Shown in pieces: positions 46,301-57,420 of a stretch of 64,000 nt of DNA (position 1 is its first letter; each line of letters opens with the position of its first letter). The DNA is from Talpa occidentalis (lineage: Eukaryota > Chordata > Mammalia > Eulipotyphla > Talpidae). The notes under the pieces were generated by a model. That model was not told the origin of the DNA. It ran no database searches and saw only the letters and a program-made list of their open reading frames with translations. The position numbers were made by a program, and so were the translations under genes. The stretch is taken from contig NW_023601322.1 of assembly GCF_014898055.3 (NCBI RefSeq), positions 70,770,740 through 70,834,739 of the forward strand, in the 5' to 3' direction.

Positions 46301-46515
46301 ACATTCACTTTCACAGCACACTGTTCCACTCACTAGAGCCTGTCCTTGAAGTAGATTCAACTCAAGGCAATGTTGAGTTATACTACCCCAAACTAGCCAC
46401 CTCTGGAAACCCTTTGCCTTGGTGGTATTCCCACAAGGCCTCACAAATACCAAGCTTCCCAACAGGGAAGATGACTCTGCAGCTTCTGAAGTTAATTCAG
46501 CAGCTTCTGAGTGGA
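46301..46515. other. Single-copy spacer
   Basis: No gene or classifiable repeat. Ends at the target duplication of the next L1. Confidence 0.5.
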
Positions 46516-47927
46516 CTGGCAGTTGATTTGTTTGGTTATTTATTTATTTATTTGATTTTTTTTTTATTTTAACATTTATCATTTTTTACATTTTTTAGAC
46601 AATATTTGCTTCCCCATCCCCTCAGGTGTAGTCCCCATAGAGTTTCCTTCCCCAAGGCACCCGTGCACCATCACCTCAGTCCCCTGTGCTCCTCCCTCCC
46701 TCCCTCCCACCCCTCTCCCTCCTCCTCCCCTGCAGGATGTCTCTGGTTTATAATTGTCTGTTTTTGCTTTGTTGTGTTTTGTACTGTTATTATTTTTTTT
46801 ACACTGATGTCTTATTTGGGTTCTCTATATTCCTGTTATAAGTGAAACCATCCGATATTTTTCTTTTTCCTTCTGGCTTATTTCACTGAGCATAATTCCT
46901 TCTAGCTCCATCTACGTTGCTGCAAATGGCATGAGTTTATCTTTTTGATTGCTGAATAATATTCCATTGTGTATATATGCCACATCTACTTGATCCAGTC
47001 ATCTATTTTTTAGGCATTTGGGTTGTTTCCAGGTTTTACCTATTGTAAATAGGGCTGCAGTGAGCATAGGGACACAGGTGTTCTTTTGAATCACTGTTTT
47101 TGTGTCCTTTGGGTAGATCTCTAATAGTGGAATTGCCGGGTCGTATGGTAGCTTCATTTTTAGTAGACTGAAGAACCTCCAGACAGCTTTCCACAATGGT
47201 TGGACCAGTTTGCACTCCCACCAGCAAAGTAGGAGAGTTCCTTTTTTTACACATCCTCGCCAACATTTATTGTTGCTTGGTTTTTTGATATGTGCCATTC
47301 TCACTGGTGTAAGGTGGTATCTCAGTGTGGTTTTGATTTGCATTTCCCTAATGATAAGGGATGCTGAATATTTTTTTTCATATGCCTGTTGTCCATTTGC
47401 ATTTCCCCTTTGGAGAAATGTCTTTTGAGTTCTTCTGCCCACTTCTTGACTGGATTGTTTATTTTGTTTTTGTTGAGCAGTGTGAGTTCTCTGTATATCA
47501 TTGTGATCAGTCCCTTATCAGTTGAATGGAGTGCAAAGATTTTTTCCCAATCAGTGGGGTTTCTCTCTGTTTCGGTTAATGTCTCTTTTGCTGTGCAGAA
47601 GCTTTTCAGTTTGATGTAATCCCAGGTGTTTATCTTTGCCTTCACTATCACTGCTTTGGGTGATGTGTCTTTGAAGATGTTTCTGAGATGTATGTCTTGT
47701 AGTGTTTTGCCTATATTTTCTTCTATATATTTTATGGTTCTTTCATCCATTTTGAGTTGATTTTTGTGCACAGTGGGAGGTAGTGGTTTCATTTCTTTTT
47801 TTTTTTTTTTTTTTTGGCATGTGGAGGTCCAGTTTTCCCAGCACCATTTATTGAACAAACTGTCCTTGTTCCACAGCATATTCTTTGCTCCTTTGTCAAA
47901 GATTAGTTGTTCTGGCAGTTGATTTGT
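46516..47927 (-). mobile_element. 5'-truncated LINE-1 (type B)
   Basis: The body is 46532-47911, 1.38 kb. The perfect 16-bp duplication CTGGCAGTTGATTTGT lies at 46516-46531 and 47912-47927. On the minus strand it starts within ORF2 and runs to the 3' end. The 3' UTR (about 46532-46850) differs from the L1 at 17.4 kb and matches the one at 13.2 kb. A G-rich tract is on the minus strand at 46681-46730. A poly-T run of about 20 at about 47797-47816 (A on minus) interrupts the ORF2. Confidence 0.96.
46850..47911 (-). pseudogene. L1 ORF2 C-terminal fragment
   Basis: Two frames cover it: 47911 down to 47322 and 47442 down to 46999, in different phases, so at least one frameshift separates them. 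The first has [16 protein letters not shown], then an A-run and [20 protein letters not shown]. The second has the cysteine-rich motif [18 protein letters not shown], where the histidine of the C-x3-C-x7-H-x4-C pattern is replaced by leucine. RT and endonuclease are absent. The open frame that extends to 47951 runs into flanking DNA and is not real. Confidence 0.9.
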
Positions 47928-50369
47928 ATGGAAGAATTGCTGAACAGCCAATTCAGAGAAGACGTAATTAGTGGATTTAGGTTTAAAAAAGAATTACATT
48001 TCTGAGAAACCAAATATTCAGAGACTAGAGCTGACTAATAGGGTTGGGTTTAGTCAACATGGAATTTCTACCCTCACAGCAACGGCTTCTTCATCCATAA
48101 TCATTTTCCCTTCACTCAGCTCCCAACCCCATTGGCAAGAATGCCGCTTACCTTGCAAATACCTCCTAAACTTGCAGGGCCAGAACAATGCAGCCACCCA
48201 ATTACTTGTTTGATGTTAACAATATTCTGAGAATTACATCTTGTCGAACATGATATTTTAATGAGACTTTGTCTTTTCTAGTTAAGACAACTGGAGCTGA
48301 GCTAACAAGACACAGGAATGGGGGAGGTGGCCCTCAGTGACACTGGCGTTTCTGTTTTGCACGGTGCCAGAACAGCACTGCCCTTCAGCTCTGCTATTCC
48401 CTGTGGCAGGGAGAGACCACAAGTTCTGACAGTATCTCTTGGGCATGCTATTTTCTAGGAATCAGTCCCCTATACACATTTGCCATGAGGAGGAAGGTGG
48501 AAGGGAGGTGCATAAAGAATCCTTGGTCAGGGTCTGGCAAAATCAGTCATGCTTGAGATCAGGTGGAACAGGGTTGCCCCAAGAGGCAGGCTGGATGGGC
48601 CATGCATCAGGAAGCTGGGTCAGCTAAAGATGAATGGCAAGTGGGGGACGCTGAGGAGACAATCTAGTCATTTCCTAAACTGGGCTGCAGGGAGGCACCT
48701 TGGGAAAAAGAAGAGCTTGACCAGCTTGATGGTGAAACCTCCCTCCTCTGGGCCTTGATACCAGTAATTTTTGGTGACTGATTCCTTTTCATGGTAACTT
48801 AACCTCCATTTTGATCTGATTATTTCTGGTTCTTATCTACCGGGAGATCTTTCTTTATGGGCAATTCTTAGCACTTCCTTTATGGGATTTATCCACTTAC
48901 TGTAAATGTCAGATCCTTGAAAGAAAGTTCTGATAAGCTAAGAGTTGGAAATTACAAAATGATGCTGGTTCAGTTGGCCCATAAAGGAAAAAAAAAAAAT
49001 GATACTATAAAATGGAAAGACCTCTGTCCCTTTCAACACATGGAGCCAAATATTGGTTGTGACAATATTGCTGGGTCAGAGAAAACTTCTATGTGGGAGC
49101 AGAAGAAAAGGAAAAGGGAATGGAAAGAAGAATGAGAAGAGAAAGAAGAAGGTACAAAGAAGGAAGAAGTATACCCTTCCAGAACATCACACATGTCCTC
49201 TGGTTGAGCAGACAGCCTGGGCTCTCTGAATCTCTCTGGCAGCGTCTAAGCTTGGTTACCAAGATGGTCAGCAAGTTCTTATAGAACAAAAATAGGGATA
49301 ATAAAATAATAACCTTCTTAACAGGCTTTTAGAGAATGGTAAATGAATGCCTGATGCAGGGAATAAGCGCCCAGCACCACACTGGGGAAAAGCCGAGTCC
49401 ATGGTGATTTCTACTATTTCTTTGTACAGCATATGTGTATAGCAGAGATAGGAGGGTTCTGAATGGCTCCAACAGGTTGTACTTGCTTCCTCAGATGGAC
49501 CAACAGAGGGCCAAAGCACAAGCTTAAAGGCTGGTCCTTGTTCCAGCTTCCTTTGCTTAAGCTTTGCTTTCTTCATCCCAAGGACTTACAAGTCTCCTGC
49601 TGTGCCTTTATTTCCTTCCTTTGGCCTTTTCATCCCAAGTACACTCCAGTTAGGAAATGTTGAGCCATAGGCAGGAACATCACCCGGAAGTGAGATTTCC
49701 TGATGTTCTTGAATTTCTTACCCAGTACCCCAGGGTTCCTGGCCTTGCACAGTGTCTCCCCTCCTTGACTTGCTGGCATCTCCTTGGCTTGGTATTCTAG
49801 TTCTTTTGTAGTCTTGTTTTCTGCCTCCAAACAATATTGCCCCTCAAATGTGAAATGCTGCTGCTTGGGGATTTGAGATGACAAGCCAGGTGAGGTGAGC
49901 ACACCGAGTCTGCTTGAGCTAATATGTGCTTCCAGGTCAAAGCGTGGCCAAAGCATTGGCTTGAAAAGTGGCCGTCTTTTCCTTTTGCTAAAACTACTTG
50001 CATTTCTTAAGCCAGGTCTCAGAGGGCCAGAAACATTCCTCTTTACAGACCCCATCAGTGATTCACGAGAGCATCTGTCCTAGATTTACTTGGCTCTGCA
50101 GCTGAGAAATGTAGTGGGAGAAAGCTAAGTTTGGAACAGTTGGAAGGTTTACCCCCTGACACCAGAATACATTTTCTCTCCTAGCCAAGGACCAATTATA
50201 TAAAGGACCATTTGGAAAAACTCTCCTGGAAAAGAGATAAAATATGTGTAAGTTTAGCGTCGGTCAGTCGAGAGAGGCTGTTAGCGGCCCAGAGGGGAGC
50301 GGAGCGCCAGAAGACAGGGCTTGGCTTGAGCATGGGAAGGCCACGGGGTGTGGTGTTTCAGGACACCTG
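47928..50369. other. Single-copy DNA, candidate promoter-like cluster at the end
   Basis: No gene is supported; a 141-codon minus-strand frame at 49630-50055 has no domain. Two segments (about 49490-49560 and 49925-49990) are loosely alike. At about 50192-50205 a CCAAT and a TATATAAAG lie close together, 55 bp before a CpG cluster. Confidence 0.4.
50190..50330 (+). promoter_or_regulatory. Possible promoter-like TATA/CpG cluster
   Basis: CCAAT at 50192-50196 touches TATATAAAG at 50197-50205, and a short CpG-rich run (AGCGTCGGTCAGTCGAGAG, 50257-50275, and GGAGCGGAGCGCC, 50297-50309) follows. The CCAAT is closer to the TATA than in textbook promoters. No downstream gene is known to me, so this is a weak candidate. 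Confidence 0.2.
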
Positions 50370-50510
50370 AAGTTCAGCCTAGTTTGTCCCAGGTCACTTT
50401 GTAACTCTGGGTAAACAGGTCACTTGACCGCGTTGGGCCTCCATTTCTTCACTTGTCAAAGAAAGGGCTGAACCTAGACTTCCAAGCCCCTTGAGTGTAA
50501 ATATGCCAAG
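50370..50510 (+). mobile_element. MIR relic
   Basis: A sense MIR core: AGGTCACTTTGTAACTCTGGG, a GTAAACAGGTCACTTGACCG stretch and GCCTCCATTTCTTCACTTGTC. It lacks the tRNA head. Confidence 0.6.
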
Positions 50511-52489
50511 ACATGATGGCTAAATGCATCTGGACAAATGCACAGTGTGGATGTGGATTCAAAGTCACACTTTGTTTTAGGTAGAACACTCCCCAAACTC
50601 TGTGTAGAAGGAAGCCCTATTTAATATACACTGAGGGGGTTAAGTTTTTTAAGAAGTGGTCCTTCAGGGAAAAATTGTTACTCACAGGGAGGTCTCTGGC
50701 AGTGGGCATGTGTCTGTTCGGGTGGAGCATGCAGAAGCCCGAGGGGGCCAGGAGCGGACCCCTGAGGGCTGCGGTGGAGGCAGGAGGGGACAAACGCTCA
50801 GGCGCTACACGCAGACAGCCCGCAGCAAATGCTCACTGCAAGCTGGATTACTTTCACCAAGCAAATGTGTCTCAGAGATTAGATATCCACCCAAATGAGG
50901 GCCCCCGAGGACATTCTCTGGGGCTCAATCCCACAGGGCCCATCGCCAGGCGTGGTACCAGCCATTGAGTCTGGGTCCAAATTTCTGCATTTTTTTTCTC
51001 CATGCCTCTCACCTGCTACAGTCTACACTTCTCACTCCCTACAGTCTACACCTCTTACCCCCTACAGTCTCCTGCAGTCCCTCTCCTGACCACCTGGTTG
51101 CCTCCGCTTACTGCCCAGGCTGACCCTTCAAAAGGATGAGCAGAGGGAATTCCCCAGAAGAGGGCTAAGGGCCCTATTCCCAAGGAAGCTTTTTGAGAAA
51201 ACTACAGCACATACAACAGAAAAGCTTGGAATACTGTTTTCCTTCCCTGCCTTCTGCTGTGCTGCCGAAAGGACACAGACCGTACACTCCTGATGCAGAA
51301 TAATCCTCTAGGAGTGGAGTAATAACAAACCTAAGACTGACTATCCATTGAGTCTCTAGGTCTCCAAACTTATTTATCAAATGGGGCAAAAATCATGCAC
51401 CAAATCCCAAAGAACAATTCAGGGATAAGAGAGATATTCCAGTTTGCTGTCTTTTTTTCCCGATCTCCCAAAGCCACTTACCATTTTCAAATAAAAGACT
51501 ACCTCCTTGCCATGTGGAAAAAAGAAAAAAAAAAAGGCCTCTCGTGTTAACAATTCAATAAACTCTTATTGATTTCCAACTACTTCCTGGCAATAACTGG
51601 CTCTGGCATAGACAATTAATAGATTTCCACAGATTGGTGAGACAGACAGGGGCACAGGGAATCCCCTCTCAAGCAGTGATTAAGCCATTAGACATGGGGG
51701 TTTCATGATTCTGCCTCGTTGCTCTCACGGGGCTTTCATAAATCATGTTGGTGTGTCGTTTGCTGGAAATACATCCAGACACAACCAGGCAGGCCTGGAG
51801 ATTAAGACAAAGACAAGCGGGTTCATTTTACCCAATTTTCCCCACAATCTCCATCTGTCCTCACCGCATGGTATTCTCCCTCCCAACACCACGTACAGCT
51901 TTATCCCTCTAACTCACCCGTCGTGATAACTTATCTACCGCGGACTTATATGTTATAATAAATATAATTTCGCTGGAATGGATAACCTCTCTGATGCATT
52001 CTACCCCCGAGATGCGGGGCTTCTCTGGTCACAATATATTATCTGTGTTGACAGGAGAGCTGCAGTGCTTGCGTACTTTATCTATTTTTCGGAACCCAAA
52101 CTTCACATTATCTTTGCTTGCTAGTTTTTTTTTTTCCTACTTCTAAATAAAATGGGGGTGTCAGTATTCACCTCAATAAAACTGTTGTTGTTTTTTTAAA
52201 GGCTCCTTCCACCCCCTGCCACGTCTTTTCTCATGTCCTCATGTCGGGTACAGAGAGAACACTGGGGAAAGCCTGCGCTCAGGTTCATGGAGCCAAGGAC
52301 CAGCAGCTGCCTTGCCTTGTAAATGAGAGAAAACAGCAGGAAGCACGTCGTTCCCTGGAAGAGCCCCTTACTTGTCACATGTGAATTTCTGACTCTTCTC
52401 CAATTAGTCATTTGATGTAGTGGACATAATTTTTCTCTGTGTTTACTTATTAATTTGCAAAGTATTAATGCATTTTAGTGTTACCTTTT
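50511..52489. other. Single-copy DNA with a repeat-poor block
   Basis: No gene is supported. About 51540-52110 contains no transposon I recognise and mixes AT-rich sites (ACAATTAATAG, TAATAAATATAATT) with CpG-bearing stretches including a CCGCGG at about 51938. It is a candidate conserved non-coding element. Confidence 0.4.
51008..51076. repeat. 23-bp minisatellite, three units
   Basis: Three 23-bp units (51008-51030, 51031-51053, 51054-51076) sharing CTACAGTCT(ACAC); the third is diverged at its end. The pattern is pyrimidine-rich. Confidence 0.9.
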
Positions 52490-52650
52490 TAAAAAATTTA
52501 TTTATTCACTTGACCAATGTCGATTTTGTGCTGTGTGCCAAGTCCAGGGCTGGAGTACGTAACTACTCCCGCGTATATAACATGCCAGCACACACAGCAC
52601 ATTGTCCTTTTCTGGAGCTGGTATATAAAAGAAGAAATGAATGAACAGTA
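52490..52650. mobile_element. Ancient interspersed repeat, class unclear
   Basis: TTTATTTATTCACTTGACC.., GTGTGCCAAGTCCAGGGCTGG and TCTGGAGCTGGTATA echo the 'tatgtgccaggcactgtgctagg..ctggagctt' pattern found across mammalian genomes. I cannot name the family. Confidence 0.35.
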
Positions 52651-52929
52651 ATGATACAAAGAAGGAAGTGGAGATACAGGTGCTTGGAAGCACACAGTAG
52701 GAAAAGCAGCTTGGAATGTAGTTAGAACCAAATTCTGTGAGTGGGGGCTGTGTGTGTAGGGTTAGGAAGAGATGGGGCAGCTACTTCCTTGGTTTTGTCT
52801 ATTTGGGGGCCTAAGAACTTTTGTCAAGTTATGCAGGAAGGGTCTCCTTGGCCCAGGAATCTAAATAGCTCAGTGGGTTTTATTAACTTGGGATTGTCTG
52901 ATAAAACAGAATCAACTGAGAAAGATCAA

Positions 52930-53450
52930 GAATAATAGAATTTCTGGAAAATGACTATACTCTATCAATTAGATTTAGGTTCAACTGCATTAAGGTGAAA
53001 AGAAGAGGAAAACATCCAATACTAGCAGAGTGAACAAGATAGAAGATTCTTTCTCATGAAGGGAACACTGAAAGAGAATAGTTACGAGCTTCCCATTGTG
53101 CCTCATGCCACCAAAGACCAAGGCTGTTTCCATTGTCTGTCTCTCTGGACACATGGACCCTGCTCAGCAGCCACCACGCCTGAGCTGAAGCCACCCACAG
53201 TGCAGGCCTCAGGAGGGAGGAAGGAAGATGGGACAATGGTTCATCCCTTTAAGAACAGTTCACTGCACACTTCAATTCTCACCCCACTTGTTGAAATTTA
53301 GGGGCATAGCCACACTGACTGCAGAGGCAGCTAAGAAAATGTAGCCTTTTCCCAGAGGAAAGTGAATCCATTTAAAAACTGGGGTCTTGTTACTATAGGA
53401 GGCGAGAAGAGGAACTGAAAAATAAACAGCACTCGGCCATATTCCCTATG
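52930..53450. mobile_element. Ancient interspersed repeat, class unclear
   Basis: Blocks such as CCTTTAAGAACAGTTCACTGC, GGGGCATAGCCACACTGACTG and GAAAATGTAGCCTTTTCCC resemble an old mammal-wide repeat that I remember but cannot name with confidence. No coding capacity. Confidence 0.3.
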
Positions 53451-54989
53451 GAAGACTCCACAGAACATTTGCTGCATGGCACTGCATACAACAAACTTGA
53501 GTAGTATGGATCTCCACTACTGTTCTTTCTTAAGAAACCACCGATTACCTTAACCTGAGGAGCTGAGGGACTAATTCTGGCAGACGCTGTGGACTCTATT
53601 TAACCAGCATAATTCTTGCTTGTCTACTGTAGAACGTCTAGTTCTCAATTCCTTGTTATTGTGTCCAGAAGTCTTTTTAAAATATAGCACATCCTCAAAG
53701 AAAGCCATTTTAGACATCGTTTCATTGTAACATTGATGAGGAAAAAAAACATAATTCCAGCTTCTACTGAACTAACAGATGTTATATGATGACCTGCTTT
53801 TGCTATACATCATTTTACTTCCAGTAACAAGCATGTTTTTTTTGTATTTTTTAAAACTTTCTTACTAAACATTATAAAGTTAGTATATACAATATCCTTT
53901 AGGTGAAAAATTCAAGTGATGCATAAAATATACAGAGAAAACTCTGAACGTCTATTTCACTTTGATGCATTCATTCATTTGTGCTGTTAATCAGAACTAT
54001 TGAGTTTTAACTGTGGTGCGCACCATGGGTGATGGCGGTAATTAAGACAGACATGCACTGTCCCCGCAGCACTGCCATTCAATAGAGGTACACAGACATA
54101 CATGAGAAGGGGTAGGTAGAGGGAACTGTTCTAGACATCGGCAGTGCTCATGCTTTTTCGAGTGACAGAAAGCCCAGGGCTTTCCCACAGGCAGTTTGAG
54201 GCAGTGATTCTAATGATGTCACCAAGGGACTGGGCTCCTCTGCCTGGAGACTCAGCTTCCTCAGCACCAGCTGCGTTTTCAGGTTGGCTACATTTGCATG
54301 GACCCAATGGATCTTCCAGCAGCTCTTGGGACTGAAACTCTTCTCGCTCCCAGCCACCACACTGTAAGCCAAGCTCCCAGGGCCAAACCCAGCGTGCTGC
54401 CAGGGAAACCGGGCACACTGACTGGCTTAAGCCAGCTAGGACCCACTGCAGGAACCTGGGCTGGTTGTACTAAAACCACAAGGTGAGGGAAATAATGTTC
54501 CACTTGGGAAAAGGAACAGGAAAATGGTCGGTGAGGGCAGACATAGGGGTAATGTGGCACTTCATGAATGAGGAGGTGGGTTCGTGAAGGCAGAGGAAGA
54601 GTATCACAGACAGTACAACATTTCTCAGTTGAGAGAGAGGTCGGCATGTTCAAACAGAAGGGGGCCAAAACTGCCAGGGAGAAAGGGGGTACTGGGGCAT
54701 GATGACAATCACCTTTCTAGTCATGTCTCTATGCCACGTAAGTACTTTTCATTTCCCTTCATATAACAGGAATGTGGTTCATGGACTGTTTTCTAATGGC
54801 CTGTCTCAGTGACAATGAAAAATGCCTTGGACACATTCTAGATCAATCCCTGCAGATCTGTCGCATCCTTTGTAGTGACCACAGTTTACAGATATGAACA
54901 GTTCATTTGCTGTCCTCTAATGACAGCTATTTCCCCAATATTTTTACATGAATCATGAAGAAAATCAAATTTTCTGTAAATCTGAGACA
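53451..54989. other. Single-copy DNA, no gene recognised
   Basis: No gene is supported. The frames at 54131-54668 overlap on both strands and have no domains. 53960-54120 may be another piece of the ancient repeat type seen at 52490-52650. Confidence 0.45.
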
Positions 54990-55059
54990 TAGAATTTCTA
55001 GATTAAAGGTGGGCACAATTAAAGTGGGGATTATGCTAAGTGAAAGCACTTGGAAGAAG

Positions 55060-55094
55060 ACAAATACAAATACAAATACAAATACAATACAAAT
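55060..55094. repeat. (ACAAAT)n short repeat
   Basis: About five ACAAAT units plus a shorter ACAAT one, in the 3' UTR region of the surrounding L1. Confidence 0.9.
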
Positions 55095-55139
55095 GTCACT
55101 TATGTATGGAACAGAGAGATGCCAAGCAAAGGTAAAGCC

Positions 55140-55465
55140 AAAATAACAACAAATCCGGGCCTCCCCGGTAGTGCAGTGGGTTGAGCGCCGCACTGTGAAG
55201 CTGTCCACAGCCCGTGCAGTGCCGGTTCGATCCCTGCTGGCCAGCGAGGGTCCCACATGGTGTGGCAGACCTCTCCTGTCACACCCGCTGCTCCCCTCAG
55301 CAGTGTATTTCTTCAGTCTGCCTGTTCTGCTCCCCACTCTGTCTCTGGTGAATCCTCTCACCCCCCTGCAGCTCAGGCCTGTACCCCGGTTCTTGTATGC
55401 ATAAATAAATAAATCTTTTTAAAAAATACTGAATATATATTTCTGTATTGAAAAAAATAACAACA
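55140..55465 (+). mobile_element. tRNA-derived SINE (copy 11, variant II)
   Basis: The body starts at about 55157 with GGGCCTCCCCGGTAGTGCAG, where the A box has decayed to TAGTGCAGTGG. The B box GGTTCGATCCC is at 55223-55233. A flanking 12-bp repeat AAAATAACAACA is at 55140-55151 and 55454-55465. About 20-25 bases lie between the A-rich tail (ends near 55427) and the right repeat, which is unusual. Confidence 0.9.
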
Positions 55466-55651
55466 TACCCTAGAAATTAGACTATAGAACTGAAGCTACA
55501 GGGAGAGGAGGTGGGGGCGGAGGTATGAACAAAGTGGGAGGGGGCACCATGGACTCTGGGTATCCACTGTGGGTGTGGTGTAGTAACACACCCAAAGGGA
55601 GAAATCCTGTACCTCTAAACCACAAGCAATGATATCAACCAATGTTACCTC

Positions 55652-55703
55652 AAAAAAAAAAAAATATATATATATATGCACACACATACACCCACACACA
55701 CAC
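55652..55703. repeat. A-run plus (AT)n and (CA)n microsatellite
   Basis: An A12 tail runs into (AT)6-7 and then CA/CACACA with interruptions. It lies at the end of the L1 and just before the next SINE, and probably grew from the L1 tail. Confidence 0.9.
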
Positions 55704-55707
55704 CATG

Positions 55708-56000
55708 AAAAAAATAATAAAATGTGGGGCCTCCAGGTGGCTCAGCGGTTGAGCACTGGGTTGTGAGGCTGCCCACAACCTCTGCAGTGCCGGTTCGATC
55801 CCTGGCCGCTGGCAAGGGTCCCACATGGCACGTAGACCTCTCCTGCCGCCTGCTGCTCCCCTTAGCAGAGTACTTCGTCCATCTGCCCTCTGCTCTCCCC
55901 TCTGGCTCTGGTGAATTCTCTCACCCTCCCGTGCTTCTGACTGTACCCAGTGCTTGTATAAATAAATAAATAAATCTTTTAAAAAAATAATAAAATGTGG
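55708..56000 (+). mobile_element. tRNA-derived SINE (copy 12, variant III)
   Basis: The body is 55728-55980. The head is GGCCTCCAGGTGGCTCAGC (the usual CCC..GGTGGCGCAG reduced) and the B box is GGTTCGATCCC at 55792-55802. The 20-bp duplication at 55708-55727 and 55981-56000 (AAAAAAATAATAAAATGTGG) is perfect, so this is a fairly recent insertion. Confidence 0.95.
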
Positions 56001-56756
56001 ATGATACTGACATGTTGCCTACCAGAGGCTTTGAAATGAATATTCCAAACAAGAGTGGATGAGTGTCTGTTTCCTTAATAACACAGAGTATGATCAATTT
56101 GTTTAATTATTTCCAATCTAATGGATAAGAAGTGTAAGCTAATTGTTGATTTAATTTTCATCTCCGTGATTACTAGTCAAGTTGAACAACTTTTCATGTT
56201 TATAGTTTGTTGCATTAATTCTTATCTTAATTGCCTATCTCTACTCTTTGTCAATTTTACACTTTCAGCACTTTTTACATATTAGGCACTTATACGTAGG
56301 CACTTTTTATATATTCTGAATATTAATCCTCCCTATAATTTGTGTCAAAACATTTCCTCTAAGTTTTTGGCTTATTTATTTCCAAAATTTTTACCATGAA
56401 ACTTTTAAAACATTCAGCAAGTTGAAAGAATGTTAATTTTTACACTTTCTTCACCATGCCTTTTGTACAGAGTTTAAATTTGTTTCATACATCTACCAAC
56501 TGTTTTTATTTTCCTGGTAGTTTGCATCCTACCTAGAAGACCTAAATTATTCTAAGCTCATAAAAATAGTCTCATTCACTTTCAACTAATATTATTGTCT
56601 TAGATATAGAACTCTTCAGCACATCTCATTTATATTTTGATCCTGGGAGTGGGGGCTGGGTTGGGACATGTTTAGCTTAAGTAAATCAGTGCTGTTGGGG
56701 CAACCAGCTCTCCACTTGAGGGGAAAACCCATTCATTCCTCTTAGTCATATGAAAT

Positions 56757-56785
56757 TCCACCCTTCTTTTTTTTTTTTTAAAGAT

Positions 56786-56840
<55 letters not shown>

Positions 56841-57089
56841 TACAAGCACTGGGGACAGTCAGAAGTGCAGGAGGGTGAGAGAATTCACCAGGGCCAGAGT
56901 GGGGAACAAAACAGGCAGACCGACGAAATACACTTCTGAGGGAGCAGCGGGTGCAGCAGGAGAGGCCTGCGCACCATATGGGACCCTCGCCGGCAGCCAG
57001 GGATTGAACTGGCGCTACAGAGGCTGCAGGCAGCTTCGCAGTCCAGGGCTCAACTGCCCAGCGCTCAACTGGAGGCCCTCCACCCTTCT
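56757..57089 (-). mobile_element. tRNA-derived SINE (copy 13, variant III), rearranged head
   Basis: The body is about 56768-57078 on the minus strand. The tail is a 56-60 bp TTTA array at 56783-56840. The B-box complement is damaged (GGGATTGAACTGG, 57000-57012). At the head end the complement reads GGGCTCAACTGCCCAGCGC then CTCAACTGGAGGCCC, a small duplication that removed the A-box part. The duplication TCCACCCTTCT is at 56757-56767 and 57079-57089. Confidence 0.92.
56783..56840. repeat. (TTTA)n in the SINE tail
   Basis: About fourteen TTTA repeats, the longest such tail in the window. Likely polymorphic. Confidence 0.9.
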
Positions 57090-57420
57090 CTTAAGCTAAG
57101 TGCCTACATACATGAAAACATTTCTACATCCTCTACTTCATTTCAATACTCTATTTGCTAACTTCTTCTGATTTAATTACTCCACCTTTATTACAAATTT
57201 TGATGGATATTAGACCAAGTGCAAAACTTACTGTTTTCCTTTCAGTGTTCCTTTCTAAAAAATAATAATTCTTCTTCCGTATAAACTTTATAATCAGTTT
57301 GACAGGCTCCATTAAAACACCTGCTGGGAATTTGATTTGGATTTCACTGAACTTTTTAGAGGACTCAGTGAGCGTGGTCATCTTAGCAATACGGGGTCTT
57401 TCCCTTCAAGGGCACAGAGC

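Larger units (their letters stand above)
54990..55680 (+). mobile_element. LINE-1 3' end, split by a SINE
   Basis: The plus strand shows the GGGGATTATGCTAAGTGAAA block at about 55026-55045, an ORF2 end remnant, then a purine-rich 3' UTR (55501-55525) and a CAAA(A)n tail at 55651. No open frame. A SINE (copy 11) lies inside. Confidence 0.75.
56080..57420 (-). mobile_element. Old L1M-type ORF2 fragment, split by a SINE
   Basis: The minus strand carries decayed ORF2 sequence. At 56140-56350 the complement of the region read on plus as TTTTCATCTCCGTGATTACTAG, and at 57280-57390 the region read as AATTTGATTTGGATTTCACTG, match successive parts of L1 ORF2. The middle 56650-56756 is less clear. Copy 13 lies between. 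No intact frame. Confidence 0.7.

Noticed and set aside
49630..50055. 141-codon minus-strand frame
   Set aside because: No domain or conservation evidence. The weak likeness between 49490-49560 and 49925-49990 is too low to call a duplication.
56783..56840. CRISPR-like or structured repeat array
   Set aside because: It is a simple TTTA array in a SINE tail, without spacers.
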